NCBI GenBank assembly: GCA_963844855.1
Contig: CAWJQP010000010.1
Span: 1 to 64,000 of the forward strand
DNA from: DASQDN01 sp963844855
Lineage (GTDB): Bacteria; Acidobacteriota; Terriglobia; Bryobacterales; Bryobacteraceae
Direction: 5' to 3'
DNA length: 64,000 bases
Positions 28,763 to 39,684 of this stretch are shown here, piece by piece (the first letter of the stretch is position 1; each line of letters starts with the position of its first letter). Both the position numbers and the translations under genes were made by a program. Under the pieces are notes generated by a model. It was not told the DNA's origin. It did no database searches and saw nothing but the letters and a program-made list of their open reading frames with translations.

Positions 28763-31700
28763 ATGGAGAGAAGCTTGGTAAGAGCCTTCCGCTGCGTCGT
28801 CATATTCCTGCTGGCAATGTTTCCTGCGTCGCCGCAGGCCACAACTGGCGCCATCGTCGGCACTCTGACAGACCCGGGATCGGCCGCGGTACCGAACGGA
28901 AAAGTCATCGCGATAGAGGAGCGGACAAATCTGACCTCCGAAACGATTACTGATCCGTCCGGCGCATTCTCGTTTCCTGCTCTGCGCCCGGGACTATATC
29001 GCCTCGAGGCCGAAGCTTCTGGTTTTCGCAAGCTGGTGCGATCCGGGATTGAGCTAAGCGTGAATGACCGTTTGCGAATCGATCTGTCGATGACGCTTGG
29101 CGCGATTTCGGAGAGTATTCAGGTGACCGGGAGCGCTCCGCTGATCGAAAGCGAAAGCGCCGCTTTGGGCAATGTGATCGAGAACAGGAAGATCGTCAAT
29201 CTGCCCCTGAATACGCGCAATCCATTTCAACTGGCGCTGCTTTCACCGGGTGTCGTTCCGAGCCCGAATATGGGCGACGCATTCAATACCTCAGCAAATT
29301 TTATGATCAACGGAAATCGCGGCAACGTGAGCGAAATGCTGATCGACGGCATCACGAATTCTGTGCCCGCGGCGAATCCGATTCTGGTTGTGGCGATGTT
29401 CCCGTCGCCCGATGCGCTGGAAGAGTTCAAGGTACATACGAACGGGTACGCGGCGGAGTACGGGCGGTCCGGTGGCGGCATCGTGAACATGGTGATCAAG
29501 TCGGGTACAAACCAATACCACGGAGTGCTGTATGAGTTTCTGCGCAACAGCAAAATGGACGCGAACGATTTCTTCGCGAACTCGGCTGATCGCCCGATCG
29601 GTCCGTTCAAGCGCAACCAGTTCGGATTCGCGATGGGCGGGCCGGTGGTGCGGGACAAGCTCTTCTTCTTTGTTAATTACGAGGCGTTGAGGGAGCGCTC
29701 GCGCAACCAGATTACGGGCACAGTTCCAACAGCTCTCGAACGGCGGGGCGACTTCAGCCAGTCGCGACAGACGGTGGGGGCAAACTGCCTGCCCGTGCAG
29801 TTGTACGATCCGTCCACGACGCGCGCCAATCCCGCAGGCGGGTCCATTCGCGATGCATTTCCGGGAGCCTTGATTCCGGCGTCCCGGTTGGACGCGGTGG
29901 CTGCGAAAGTGATCGGCTACTTTCCCGAACCAACGAGTGCCGGGCGCAGCCTGCACGGGCATCAACAATTTCTTCTCGGACAAGACCTTCTCGCTCGATA
30001 CGAACCAGATGGACATGAAATTCGACTGGTCGCCGACAAGCAAGATGAAGTACACGGCAGGCTTGAGCTGGCGTACCCGGACCGAGTTTGCGCCGAATCA
30101 CTACGGCAATATTGCCGACACGCGCAATTACAACGGCGACAGCATTCCTAGCAAAGGACTGAGGCTGGAGGTGAACCGCACGCAAACGGCCACGTTGCTG
30201 ATGCAGTTCCGGTTCGGCATCACACGGCTGGAGCGAGTATTCGGCCCGAACACGCCAGAAACATTTTCGCATGACGGAACTCGGCTTCCCAGCAGGAACT
30301 CGAATCGCAGATGGTCCGACCTCTTGGGTTTTCCGAACTTCAACTTTGCCGGCTTTGTTGCCATGGGTAAGAACTCGTTTCTCGATCAGTCGGGCACATC
30401 GTATACGTGGGCCGGCAGCGTGACGAAGATTGCAGGGCGGCATTCGATCAAGGCGGGGATCGACTACCGCGTCAACCAGTCATCGGAAGGCGTGGGCAAC
30501 GACACGTCCGGCAACTACAGCTTCGACCGCGGCTTTACCCAGGGTCCTAACCCTAACCAGCCGGCAAACGACCGCGGGCACTCTATCGCGAGTTTTCTGC
30601 TCGGGACCGCTTCTGCCGGAACGGTGGGCATTCTTCCGAAAGTACTCACGTCGAATCCCATATGCGGGTGTCTACGTGCAGGACGACTGGCGAGTGGCGC
30701 GCAACCTGACGCTGAACGTTGGGTTGCGATGGGAGATGGAGCCCGGGCGCACGGAGCGATTCAACCAGCTCGGCTATTTCGATTTCGATGCGGCGAGTCC
30801 GATCGCGCAGCAGGTGGGGATGCCGAATCTGCGGGGCGGACTGCGAGTTTATCGGCGTGGACGGCAACCCTTCGCGTCAGTTCGATACCGACTGGAACAA
30901 CTTTGCGCCGCGCTTCGGCTTTGCATGGACGGTGACGCCGAAGACGGTGGTGCGCGGCGGCTTTGGGCTCTTCTATTTGCCCTTCATCGGCGCAGCGTCG
31001 GGGTGGGCTTCAGGCATCAACGGATTTCTGTCGACCACGACGATGCTCAACTCGATCGACGGACTGACGCCGACAGACCGGCTCACCAACCCATTCCCGT
31101 CGGGTCTGGATCTGCCGACAGCGCCCGGAGTCGGGGCTGCTTACAAATCTGGGCCAGAACTTCGGCGCTAGCGGACGCGATGGGGCGATTGATCGCGGGA
31201 ATCGGGTGGGTTATTCGCAGCAGTGGAACTTCAACTTGCAGCGCGAGCTTCCGGGGCGCTTGTCCGTGGAGGTAGCCTATGTAGGAAATCGTGGCGTGAA
31301 ACTGACGGATGGTCCGCTTGGGCATCAGCTGAATCAACTGACGCCGGAGCAACTTGCGCTGGGGACTCAGTTACAGCAGCAGGTTCCGAATCCATTCCAG
31401 CCGTTCATCAAGACGGGCCCACTGTCGAGGCCGACCACTACGCGGGCACAACTGCTGCGGCCCTATCCGCAGTTCCTCGACTTGTACAATTTCCGGCCAT
31501 GCGTCGGGCTCGTCTACTTATCACGGCTTTACGGCGCGACTGGAAAAACGTTTCTCCGCGGGGCTAACACTGCTGGCCTCCTTTACGGGCGGCAAGTTGA
31601 TCGAGGATACGTCGCAGACGGTGGGCTTCCTTGGACCTGCGCCGGCGCATCAGGACATCTACGATCGACGATCGAGCCGCTCGCTTGCCGGCGCAGGATA

Positions 31701-32259
31701 TCAGCCGGCGACTGGTGATCAGCTATATCTATGATCTGCCGTTCGGGCGCGGAAAAGCGCTCGGAAGCGGGGTTCCATCGGGCTGAACTATGTGATCGGC
31801 GGGTGGCAGTTGAATGGCATTGTCACGTTCTCAACGGGCGTTCCGCTCGCGGTCACAGCGCAGCAGAACAGCAGCCAGTCGTTCTCGGCGGCGCTGCGTC
31901 CCAACGTTGACGGGCGCGATCCAAATCTACCGGCGGACCGAGCGACTGCGGACAAACTGGGCCGCTGGTTTGACACGAGTGTGTTCAGCCAGCCGGCTCC
32001 GTTCACATTCGGTAATGGTCCAAGAGTGCTGCCGAATGTGCGGCGCGACGGCATGCAGAACTGGGACTTTTCGCTCTTCAAGAACTTCGCGGTCCGGGAG
32101 CAGATGCGGTTCGAACTGCGGGCAGAGTTCTTCAATTTTGCGAATCACGCACAGTTCGGCGCGCCAGGTCAGGTGTTCGGGAATGCGCAGTTTGGAGTTA
32201 TTAACGCGCAAGCGAACACGCCACGGCAAACGCAGATCGGGCTCAAGTTTTACTTCTGA
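28763..32259 (+). CDS. TonB-dependent receptor, Oar-like with N-terminal regulatory domain, frame-disrupted
   Basis: ATG 28763 starts a signal peptide (FRCVVIFLLAMFPASPQA), then a carboxypeptidase-regulatory-like domain (GAIVGTLTDPGSAAVPNGKV ... DPSGAFSFPALRPGLYRLE). A plug domain follows (INGNRGNVSEMLIDGITN, EFKVHTNGYAAEYGRSGGGIVNMVIKSGTN). The barrel extends to the terminal aromatic GLKFYF at 32259, about 1165 residues when joined. From about 29945 the frame changes at least six times, but strand motifs such as YVQDDWRVARNLTLNVGLRW and VGYSQQWNFNLQREL are well conserved. This family imports large substrates or handles exported proteins. Sulfatases downstream suggest a polysaccharide role, by inference only. 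Confidence 0.87.
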
Positions 32260-32282
32260 GCCGTGAAGAAGGGTGAGTGTGA

Positions 32283-33933
32283 ATGAGTACTCCTGTATCC
32301 TCTAGACGAGATTTTCTGCGGCTGACGGCCGCATCTCCGGCTGCTGCTCGCGGCAGCTCCGGCAAGCCGGCCCAACGTCATCGTGATTCTTGGTGGATGA
32401 CATGGGTTTCTCCGACCTGGGCTGTTACGGCAGTGAGATTCCGACTCCGAATCTCGACCGTCTGGCTGCCGGGGGTATCCGATTTACTCAATTCCAGAAC
32501 ACCGCCCGTTGCAGCCCGAGCCGAGCGTCGCTTCTGACTGGTCTGTACCCGCACCAAGCCGGTATGGGTCATCTCGACAACATGGTGGTCAAGGACCGGC
32601 CCGGATACCAGGGGCGGCTTGCCGACGACAGCGTCACCATTGCGGAAGCCTTAAGGCCGGCCGGATATTTCACCGCGATGACCGGCAAGTGGCACCTGGG
32701 TCAGCAGCATGGCACTCCCCCGTGGGAACGCGGCTTTGATCGCAGTCTCAACTCGCAGGCAGGCGGCATCTACTATCCGGGGCAGACGGGAAGAGAGAAG
32801 GATCAGTTTTATTTGAATGGTCGTCCCCTGCCCCTCGACTCGCCGGAACTTGGCGGCGCCTCCTGGTACAGCACGGATCTATGGACCGAGTTCGGACTCC
32901 GATTCATTGACGAAGCCCGGAAAGAGGACAAGCCGTTCTTTCTCTATCTGGCGCACAACGCTCCGCACTTCCCGCTTGATGGCTCCGCAGGAGGATATCC
33001 AGCGGTTCCGCGGCAAATACCGGGCAGGCTGGGACAAGCTACGTCAGGAGCGCTACCAGCGGCAAATCAAAATGGGACTGATCGAACAGCGCTGGCAACT
33101 CACCGAACGTCCGCCGGAATCGCCCGCATGGGACACACTTAACGAGACCGACAAGGACCGTTTCGACCTCCTCATGGCGATCTACGCTGCCACGGTGCAT
33201 CGGATGGATCGTGCAATCGGCAACCTGGTCGATGGCCTTGAAGCAGCGCGGAGTGTTGGACAACACTCTCATACTGTTCATGTCGGACAACGGCGGAAAC
33301 GCGGAATCCGGCCCGCAGGGCAGGTTGGAGGGCGAGGGTTACGGTAGCGCCCGTTCGACAGTGTTCCTCGGCATGAACTGGGCGACGCTCAACAACACAC
33401 CGTTCCGCCGCTATAAGCATTTCACGCACGAAGGCGGCGTCTCAACTCCGCTGATCGCTCACTGGCCCGCCGGAATCGCGAAGGATCGCAACGGCAAGTT
33501 CGACAATCAGCCGGGGCACCTGGTCGATATCATGCCGACGGTACTCGAAGCCACGGGAGCGAAATATCCCGCGGAAATACGAGGCAAGAAAACTATCCCG
33601 ATGTCAGGAACCAGCCTCATGCCGGCATTCACCGGTAAGAAGATTTCCCGCAAGGATCCGATCTTCTTCATGCACGAGGGCAATCGCGCCGTCCGTTCCG
33701 GCAAATGGAAGCTGGTCGCCAAGTGGAAGGAGCCTTGGGAGCTGTACGACATGGACGCAGATCGGACTGAGATGCACAACCTCGCGCAGAAACGCCCGGA
33801 CCTCGTCAAAGAACTGGCCGCTGTGCACGATCAATGGGCCGCACGCACGAACTCGGATTTCTGGCCGGGGCCGGAGTTCAACAACTGGGGCGGCCGGCTC
33901 AATCCGCCTCCGGCATCGACAAAGCCGAAATAG
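32283..33933 (+). CDS. Arylsulfatase-type sulfatase with Tat-like signal, frame-disrupted
   Basis: The gene starts with a twin-arginine-like signal (SRRDFLRLTAASP). After a frame change near 32390 it continues VDDMGFSDLGCYGSEIPTPNLDRLA. The formylglycine motif is CSPSRASLLTG, followed by GYFTAMTGKWHLG. Further frame changes occur near 32990 and 33230. The metal-site segments FMSDNGGN and the C-terminal DMDADRTEMHNLA complete a normal sulfatase of about 545 residues. It follows the TonB-dependent receptor by 23 bases and converges on a second sulfatase, overlapping it by 35 bases. Activity would need a formylglycine-generating enzyme encoded elsewhere. Confidence 0.88.
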
Positions 33934-35346
33934 ATAGCGCTTTACCTATTTGTGCGGAGTTCCCCGCAAGCATGGTCGGGTTGCCGAACACTTTGCCCTC
34001 GTCACCCTGATCGCGCATCCATTTCCTGACGTGCTGACGCAGTTCTTCGAGTGTGCTGCGATGCTTCGGATCGGAGGCGAGGTTGCGCGTTTCATGGGGA
34101 TCCGCAATGACGTCATACAACTCTTCGGCCGGATGCTCATGATATCTGCGGACGACAGCGGCGGCGGTTTTGTCGGTCTGAGCCTTCTTCACCCAGGAAT
34201 CGTAATAATCCTTGCCATCGCGACCACCGGCTTTGTCGATGTGAGTCGTGTACTTAAACTCTGGATGAAGGTTCAGAATGTACTTGTACTTCTCCGTGCG
34301 AACGCACCGCGTGGGGAAGACGTTGAAGTCGCGATCGCCGGAATGCGCCGCGTAGATCTCTGTCCGATGCCGGTCTTTCCCTCTGAAACACGTGCGCGAA
34401 GGAAAGGCCATCAATGCCATCCGGAGCCTTGGCGCCGGCGATCTCCAGGAATGTGGGCAGGATGTCGCAGAAGCTGATCATCGCATTTGCGTGACTGCCC
34501 GGCCGGATTACACCCGGCCACGCTGCGATGAACGGCTGGTGTATCCCGGCGTCATACAAGCTCCACTTTGAGAACGGCCACTGCGCGCCGTTGTCGGATG
34601 TGTAGATGAAGAGCGTGTTGCGTCCCAGATAGCGCTGCGCCATCGAGTACACCTCACCTAGCTGCTTGTCCGCGAGGCTGATATCCGTGTAATACTTCGC
34701 CCGTTCCTCCCGCGTCTCCGGCGTGTCCACAAACGTCGGCGGTAGCTCCACTTTCGCGGGATCGTACCCATCGTTGGGCGCCCAATACACATGCGGACTA
34801 TGGGAGTTTACGAACAGGCAGACCGGCTGGTTGTTCGCTCCAGAAGCTGCGCGCTGCTTCAGCCATTCCTCGACAGCGGAAGTGTCGAGGTCGGATGTGA
34901 GCGGACCGCGCTTGATTTCACTTGGGACCCACTCGAGATCCGGATAGTTCTCCTTCGGCTGAAAATGGCTCTTGCCGAAATGCGCAACCCGATAGCCAGC
35001 CTGCTTGAGGTACGTCGGTAAGGTTCGAATTCCGGCGCTCAAGCCGGAATGGTTTGGCAAAGCGCCATTACGGGCAGGCATCAGGCCGCTCATGAGGATG
35101 GCTCGGGACGGGACGCACGTCGGCGATCCGGTGAACACGTTCCGAAACACCATTCCGTCCGAGGCCAGCTTCTCCATAGCCGGTGTCCGGACCACGCGGC
35201 TGCCATAGACCGGCGAGTCCCAGTAGCCATGGTCATCGGAAAGAAAGAACACGATGTTCGGGCGCGGACGAAGTCTGCGCCGCTCCTATAACTGCGAGAC
35301 CGCCCAACAACGAGCGGCGTGTCAATTGATGGCCCATGGATGTCAT
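33899..35346 (-). CDS. Second sulfatase (heparan/N-sulfatase-like) with Tat-like signal, frame-disrupted
   Basis: The start at 35346 (or ATG 35337) gives a twin-arginine-like signal LTRRSLLGGLAVIGAAQ. After a one-base frame change near 35255 the sequence is PNIVFFLSDDHGYWDSPVYG. The formylglycine motif is CVPSRAILMSG. Later come HFGKSHFQPKENYP, FIYTSDNGAQWPFSKWSLYD and, beyond another break near 34350, VRTEKYKYILNLHPEFKY and ELYDVIADPHETRNLA. The GKSHF and KYILNLHPE pieces resemble the sulfamidase-like branch more than the first sulfatase. The gene is convergent with the first sulfatase and divergent from the double MBL gene. Total length is about 480 residues. Confidence 0.85.
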
Positions 35347-35429
35347 CTACAGTTTATGCCTGTGATCTTGTCGATGCGAGAAGGAAGGAATAGCGTATCA
35401 GTTACTGTCCAAAGCTATACGATAGCGAC

Positions 35430-37254
35430 ATGCGGGTTGCAATGATCCTTGTTGTGACGGCGATGCTTGCCGGATCACAATCGCTGCCGGACGGCATCCG
35501 GTTCCAGAAGGGGGCCGCCTCAAATACGGTCCTGATCGGTGATACAACTGCCGTCTACGGCGCGCCGTCCGGCAAAGTGGCCCGAGTACTCCTCACGCAC
35601 GCACGACGCGATGCGATCTCAGTCGGCGCTGCCAAGGTAATCGTCCCTGCAGCGGAAAAGGACCTCTTCGCCGACCCGCTGGCATTCTGGGAGAAGCTCG
35701 AAACAGCGCGCTTTCACGACTACGCGCAGCCAACGACGAAGGTCCCGATTGCGCCGCTACGGGTGGAGCGCACCGTTTCGGACGGCGACACACTCGAGGA
35801 GAGCGGAGTCCGAATCCGCGTCCTCGCGACGCCTGGGTATACGCGCGGAGCGGTTTCCTATCTGCTCGAAACCGGAGGCAAGCGGATTGCCTGCACTGGT
35901 GATCTCATCTATGGCGACGGTCAGATCTTCGACTTATACAGCCTCCAGGACGCCGTGCCGGAAGCAAAGGCGCGCGGATACCACGGATATGCTGCGCGGG
36001 CGCGAGACCTCATCCAAAGCCTGCGCACCATTGCAAAGGCGAATCCCGACATCATTCTGCCTGTGCGGGGGCCCGCTATCACCGACCCACAAGCCTCCAT
36101 CACCCGACTGATCGAGCGCCTGCAGATTTTCCTTCAGAGCCACTTCGAAACCGACGCCCTTCGTTGGTACTGGGGCGATGAGAACCACCGAATCCGCTCA
36201 AAGGCCGTGGAGCGCCCGATGGACATCCTGCCCATGGCGGAGCAATCGAAACTCCCCGCTGACATTCTGGCGATCGGCAACTCTCGCGTGATCTTGTCCA
36301 AGACCGGAAACGCCTTCGTCGTGGATGCCGGCTACCGAAATCTTGCTGGCCGAGCTGCGCAAACTCCGTGATGCCGGACGGCTTCGGACCGTAGAGGGTA
36401 TCTGGATCACGCATTATCATGACGATCACACGGATTACATCAGCGACGTCTCGCGAGAATTCAACTCACCCGTTTACTTCACTGACCGGATGTCTGAAGT
36501 GATGGGCAATCCGGGCGGCTTTCGCCTGCCGTGCCTCACAACAAAAGGTGTCCCCACTTCCGGCGCCAAACGTGACGGCGAGAAGTTGGACTGGCATGAG
36601 TGGAAGTTCACCTTCTGGCACTTCCCAGGCCAGACGCTTTACCACGGAGGGCTCGTCGCAGAGCGAGAGGACAGGCAGACGTACTTGTTCACCGGAGACT
36701 CGTTCACTCCCTCGGGAATGGATGATTACTGCATGCAGAACCGTGTGATTCTGCGTCAGGGCGAAGGATACGAATTCTGCCTGCGGAGGATCGCGTCACT
36801 TCCGCCGAACACGTGGCTTCTAAACCAGCACGTCGAGCCGATGTTCCGATACACCGGCGCGCAGGTGAAGCGCATGCAGGCAGAGCTTTCAGAGCGATCT
36901 GCGGCACTCGCGCAGTTATCACCGTGGCCGGACATCAACTATATGGTCGATGAGTCGTGGGCTCGGGTGTTTCCGTACGGTTCCCAGATCAGCGCGGGTG
37001 AAACCGTCGAACTGCAGTTGCGGATCACGAACCACGCTCCCAGCCGAATGAGTTACAAGGCCGCATGGAACCTACCGGCCGGTCTGGAGTTGATTCGGGC
37101 GGACGGGGAGCTTGCGATCGCGCCGACGAAGGACGGAGTGCTGAGGGCAAGTGTCCGCGCAGTTGGCCCAGGGCTGCATGTGGTCACGGCCGACTTGTCT
37201 TTCGGCGGCCGCCAGCTAAAGCAGTGGACGGAGGCGCTGATTCGTGTCCGCTGA
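35430..37254 (+). CDS. Secreted double MBL-fold protein, one frameshift
   Basis: The protein has about 608 residues and starts with a signal peptide (VAMILVVTAMLAGSQS). It contains two metallo-beta-lactamase-like halves. The first (residues 15-220) has LLTHARRDAISVG where HxHxDH is expected, yet keeps ATPGYTRGAVSYLLE and IACTGDLIYG, so its metal site looks degenerate. The second (about 285-520) has a full motif, ITHYHDDHTDY, plus HFPGQTLYHGG, LFTGDSF and a NQHVEPM histidine. A C-terminal beta domain follows. A single frame change lies near 36345 between VVDAGYRN and EILLAELRK. It is divergent from the second sulfatase. The substrate is unknown. Confidence 0.78.
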
Positions 37255-37284
37255 CAGTTGATCGCATGCACACGAGACGGAGAC

Positions 37285-37629
37285 TCATTCCTTGGCGCGA
37301 TTGAAGACGACGGTTCCCTCTCGTCCCTGTCGATCGAGCCAGACTTTCAATTGCTCTCCGTCGACTTCACCGGTAAGCGCCTCTGTTTGATCGCCAAGGA
37401 TTGCGTTGAACGTAAACGTATTCTTGGAAACTTTCCCCTGAGTGATCGTAGAGGCTTGCCCGTCGCGCGTGACCGTGCCTTTCAACTCTGCGTCAGCTGC
37501 TTTCAGGTCAAGTACAACCTGCATCCCGTTTCTGGTGGTTCCGTGCCATTTGCCTGATATCGAATTTTGCGCCTGAAGAACTGGCGTCACGAGCAGCGCG
37601 AGCGTAAAGACTGCCAAGACTTTCAGCAT
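37285..37629 (-). CDS. Small secreted beta-rich protein
   Basis: The 114-residue protein begins with a signal peptide at ATG 37629 (LKVLAVFTLALLVTPVLQAQ); an AGAAAGAG ribosome-like stretch precedes it, though starts at 37650 or 37656 are possible. The mature part reads ISGKWHGTTRNGMQVVLDLKA, LKGTVTRDGQASTITQGKVS, EALTGEVDGEQLKVWLDRQG, which is a repeated beta-strand pattern seen in small secreted acidobacterial proteins. It has no known enzymatic role. It lies 88 bases downstream of the AraC gene on the same strand. Confidence 0.75.
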   Translation of the reverse strand: MLKVLAVFTLALLVTPVLQAQNSISGKWHGTTRNGMQVVLDLKAADAELKGTVTRDGQASTITQGKVSKNTFTFNAILGDQTEALTGEVDGEQLKVWLDRQGREGTVVFNRAKE

Positions 37630-37717
37630 ACGTGGAACTCTTTCTGACATGAGCATGCCTATGGTTACGTCTGGTTGAGGCGCGAAGTTCGGAAAAACTC
37701 GGCTGTGCAGCGCACAG

Positions 37718-38647
37718 CTATAGACGTATAGATTCGGGCGTGTATGCCTCGATAGAGAATTCGTTGCGCGAGTGACATGCAACATCGTCTTTCGGAAGAC
37801 TGCCGAAGTATTGGCGATAATCCTTGCTGAATTGAGAGTGGCTTTGATATCCGACTCTGAGGCTTGCCTCACCAATGTCGATGGAGTCAAGAATCAGGCT
37901 TCTTCTCGCTTCGTAAAGACGGATCCGCTTTTGATACTGAATTGGCGTCATGCCGGTAACCGATTTGAAGTGCTGGTGAAAGGATGATGGACTCATCCCA
38001 ACGTGGTGAGCCAGATCCTCAATCATGAAACCATCCGCAAAATGTTTCTGAATCCAGACGGTCGCCTCGGAGATGCGGCTGGACGGACTGCCGTTCCGGC
38101 AGATCTCTAGTAATCGGGAACCGGAAGGACCTGACAGCAGCCGGTACAAGATTTCCTGCCGGATAAGCGGCGCCAGTGGACGCACATGCGCCGGCGTGTC
38201 CAGCAAGCGAAGAAGCCGAACGACGGCGTCCACAAGCTCGAGATCTGCTTCGAAGACCTCTATCCCGGGTTGAGGACTCAGCTGTGGCAGCGCGTCACAG
38301 CGCTGTATCACCTCTCTCAGTTCCGCGAAGTCGATTTGAACAGCAACTGCAAGGAGAGGATGCTTTTTGCTCGCGTTTACGATCCTGGAAGTGACAGGCA
38401 CATCAATGGACGCCAGAATATATCGTTCCGCCCCGTACTGGAGATTTATTCCGCCGAACTCAATGCTTTTGGCGCCCTGAAGAACCATCGCCATGCAGGG
38501 GGACTGCGTCGACACGAGCGGCAGGCTCGTCCACCCAAACCGCATGAGATGCACGCCGGGCATCACGGACATGGATAGCCGATCCTCCTCACAGTGCCGA
38601 ATCAGGATCGATCGTGCCTCTCTCCAGAGTGGTGCAGATGATGGCAT
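37718..38647 (-). CDS. AraC-family transcriptional regulator
   Basis: The 309-residue protein has an N-terminal AraC_N (CMD) domain, with ILASIDVPVTSRI and HPLLAVAVQIDFAELREVI, and a C-terminal double HTH: MIEDLAHHVGMSPSSFHQHFK with GMTPIQYQKRIRLYEARRSL, and DIGEASLRVGYQSHSQFSKDYRQYFG. It starts ten bases after the stop of the SDR gene on the same strand, so the two are one operon. Regulators of this subgroup often control a neighbouring oxidoreductase. The inducer is unknown. Confidence 0.93.
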   Translation of the reverse strand: MPSSAPLWREARSILIRHCEEDRLSMSVMPGVHLMRFGWTSLPLVSTQSPCMAMVLQGAKSIEFGGINLQYGAERYILASIDVPVTSRIVNASKKHPLLAVAVQIDFAELREVIQRCDALPQLSPQPGIEVFEADLELVDAVVRLLRLLDTPAHVRPLAPLIRQEILYRLLSGPSGSRLLEICRNGSPSSRISEATVWIQKHFADGFMIEDLAHHVGMSPSSFHQHFKSVTGMTPIQYQKRIRLYEARRSLILDSIDIGEASLRVGYQSHSQFSKDYRQYFGSLPKDDVACHSRNEFSIEAYTPESIRL

Positions 38648-38657
38648 CTACCGTATG

Positions 38658-39539
38658 CTAACGGGTCTGCACATCATCGCAGTTCGTCGACATCGTGACA
38701 TTCTTGTAGGCCTCGATCTGTTCAAGCCGGCTCGAGAGCGCCGCCTTGATATATCCATAGACATCCGGCCCAAGAGCGAGGCGTGGCGGCGCATCTTCGG
38801 CGCCGAATGTGTCCACAATGGCTTTCGCCATCTTTGCCGGATCCCCAGGCGCAGCGTAGCCGCTCGTCGCCATCTTGCGCAGCGTGCCGACCGGGCCTTC
38901 GCGATAGGCGTCCAACTCAGGGCTGAGAACACCTGAGGAACCAAAGTCTGTCCGGATCGTACCGGGCTCCACCAGCGTCGTGTGGATCCCGAAGTGCGCC
39001 ACCTCCTGCGCCAGGGACTCTACGAAGCCCTCAATGCCCCACTTCGTCGCGCAGTAAAGCGAGAGTCCGGGGAAGGACGCTAGCCCAGCGCCGCTGGAGA
39101 TCTGGAAAAAATGGCCTCCGCCAAGCGGACGCATATGGGCTACAGCGGCGCGCGCCAGTTCGATCGATCCTATGAGATTCGTGTCCACAATGTGTCGAAT
39201 CGCATCGAGCTCAAGTTCTTCCGCCGCGCCCAGAAGGCTATACGCGGCATTACTGACGACCACGTGTACCCGACCGAAGTGCTTGACGGCAGCGTGAAAG
39301 GTATTCGCGATATTCGTTAAATCGGACAAGTCGAGTTCCATGATCCAAAGCTGATCAGGGAATTGCTTCTTCAGTTCATCCGCGTGGGCGAGATTGCGGA
39401 CCGTGCCCGCTACCCTGCCCCCGCGCTGCATCACTTCTACGGCAATACTGCGGCCAAGTCCCCGATTGATGCCGGTGATAAACCACACTGAAGATGTGAT
39501 CGGAATGCTTGATTGTGTCTGCGAAAGTGCTTTGCTCAT
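38658..39539 (-). CDS. Short-chain dehydrogenase/reductase
   Basis: This 293-residue classical SDR has the cofactor motif ITGINRGLGRSIA, the DLSD turn, the VSNAAYS motif (NNAG variant) and the active-site pair in SLYCATKWG (YxxxK). The residues after the first strand (VRNLAHADEL) suit NADP binding. It is the first gene of an operon with the AraC regulator. Two AGCGCT palindromes at 39552-39557 and 39561-39566 lie just upstream of the start and may be a binding site. The substrate is unknown. Confidence 0.93.
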   Translation of the reverse strand: MSKALSQTQSSIPITSSVWFITGINRGLGRSIAVEVMQRGGRVAGTVRNLAHADELKKQFPDQLWIMELDLSDLTNIANTFHAAVKHFGRVHVVVSNAAYSLLGAAEELELDAIRHIVDTNLIGSIELARAAVAHMRPLGGGHFFQISSGAGLASFPGLSLYCATKWGIEGFVESLAQEVAHFGIHTTLVEPGTIRTDFGSSGVLSPELDAYREGPVGTLRKMATSGYAAPGDPAKMAKAIVDTFGAEDAPPRLALGPDVYGYIKAALSSRLEQIEAYKNVTMSTNCDDVQTR

Positions 39540-39684
39540 GCGGTAAGTGTAAGCGCTAAGAGCGCTACGGCGTGAGATAAACTGTGCGATAAATTAGCGA
39601 AATCCTACAAATCTCAAGGGACAGCGGAGAATCTCTGCGGTATCGTGGGTTCGCGTAAATCGGGCACGGCTTCTTCGGCCGCTT

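Noticed and set aside
28763..32259. TonB receptor as several separate small genes
   Set aside because: The pieces follow one another without gaps in the normal order of one receptor, so a single frame-broken gene is the simpler reading.
33950..34477. 175-codon plus-strand open frame
   Set aside because: It is antisense to the second sulfatase.
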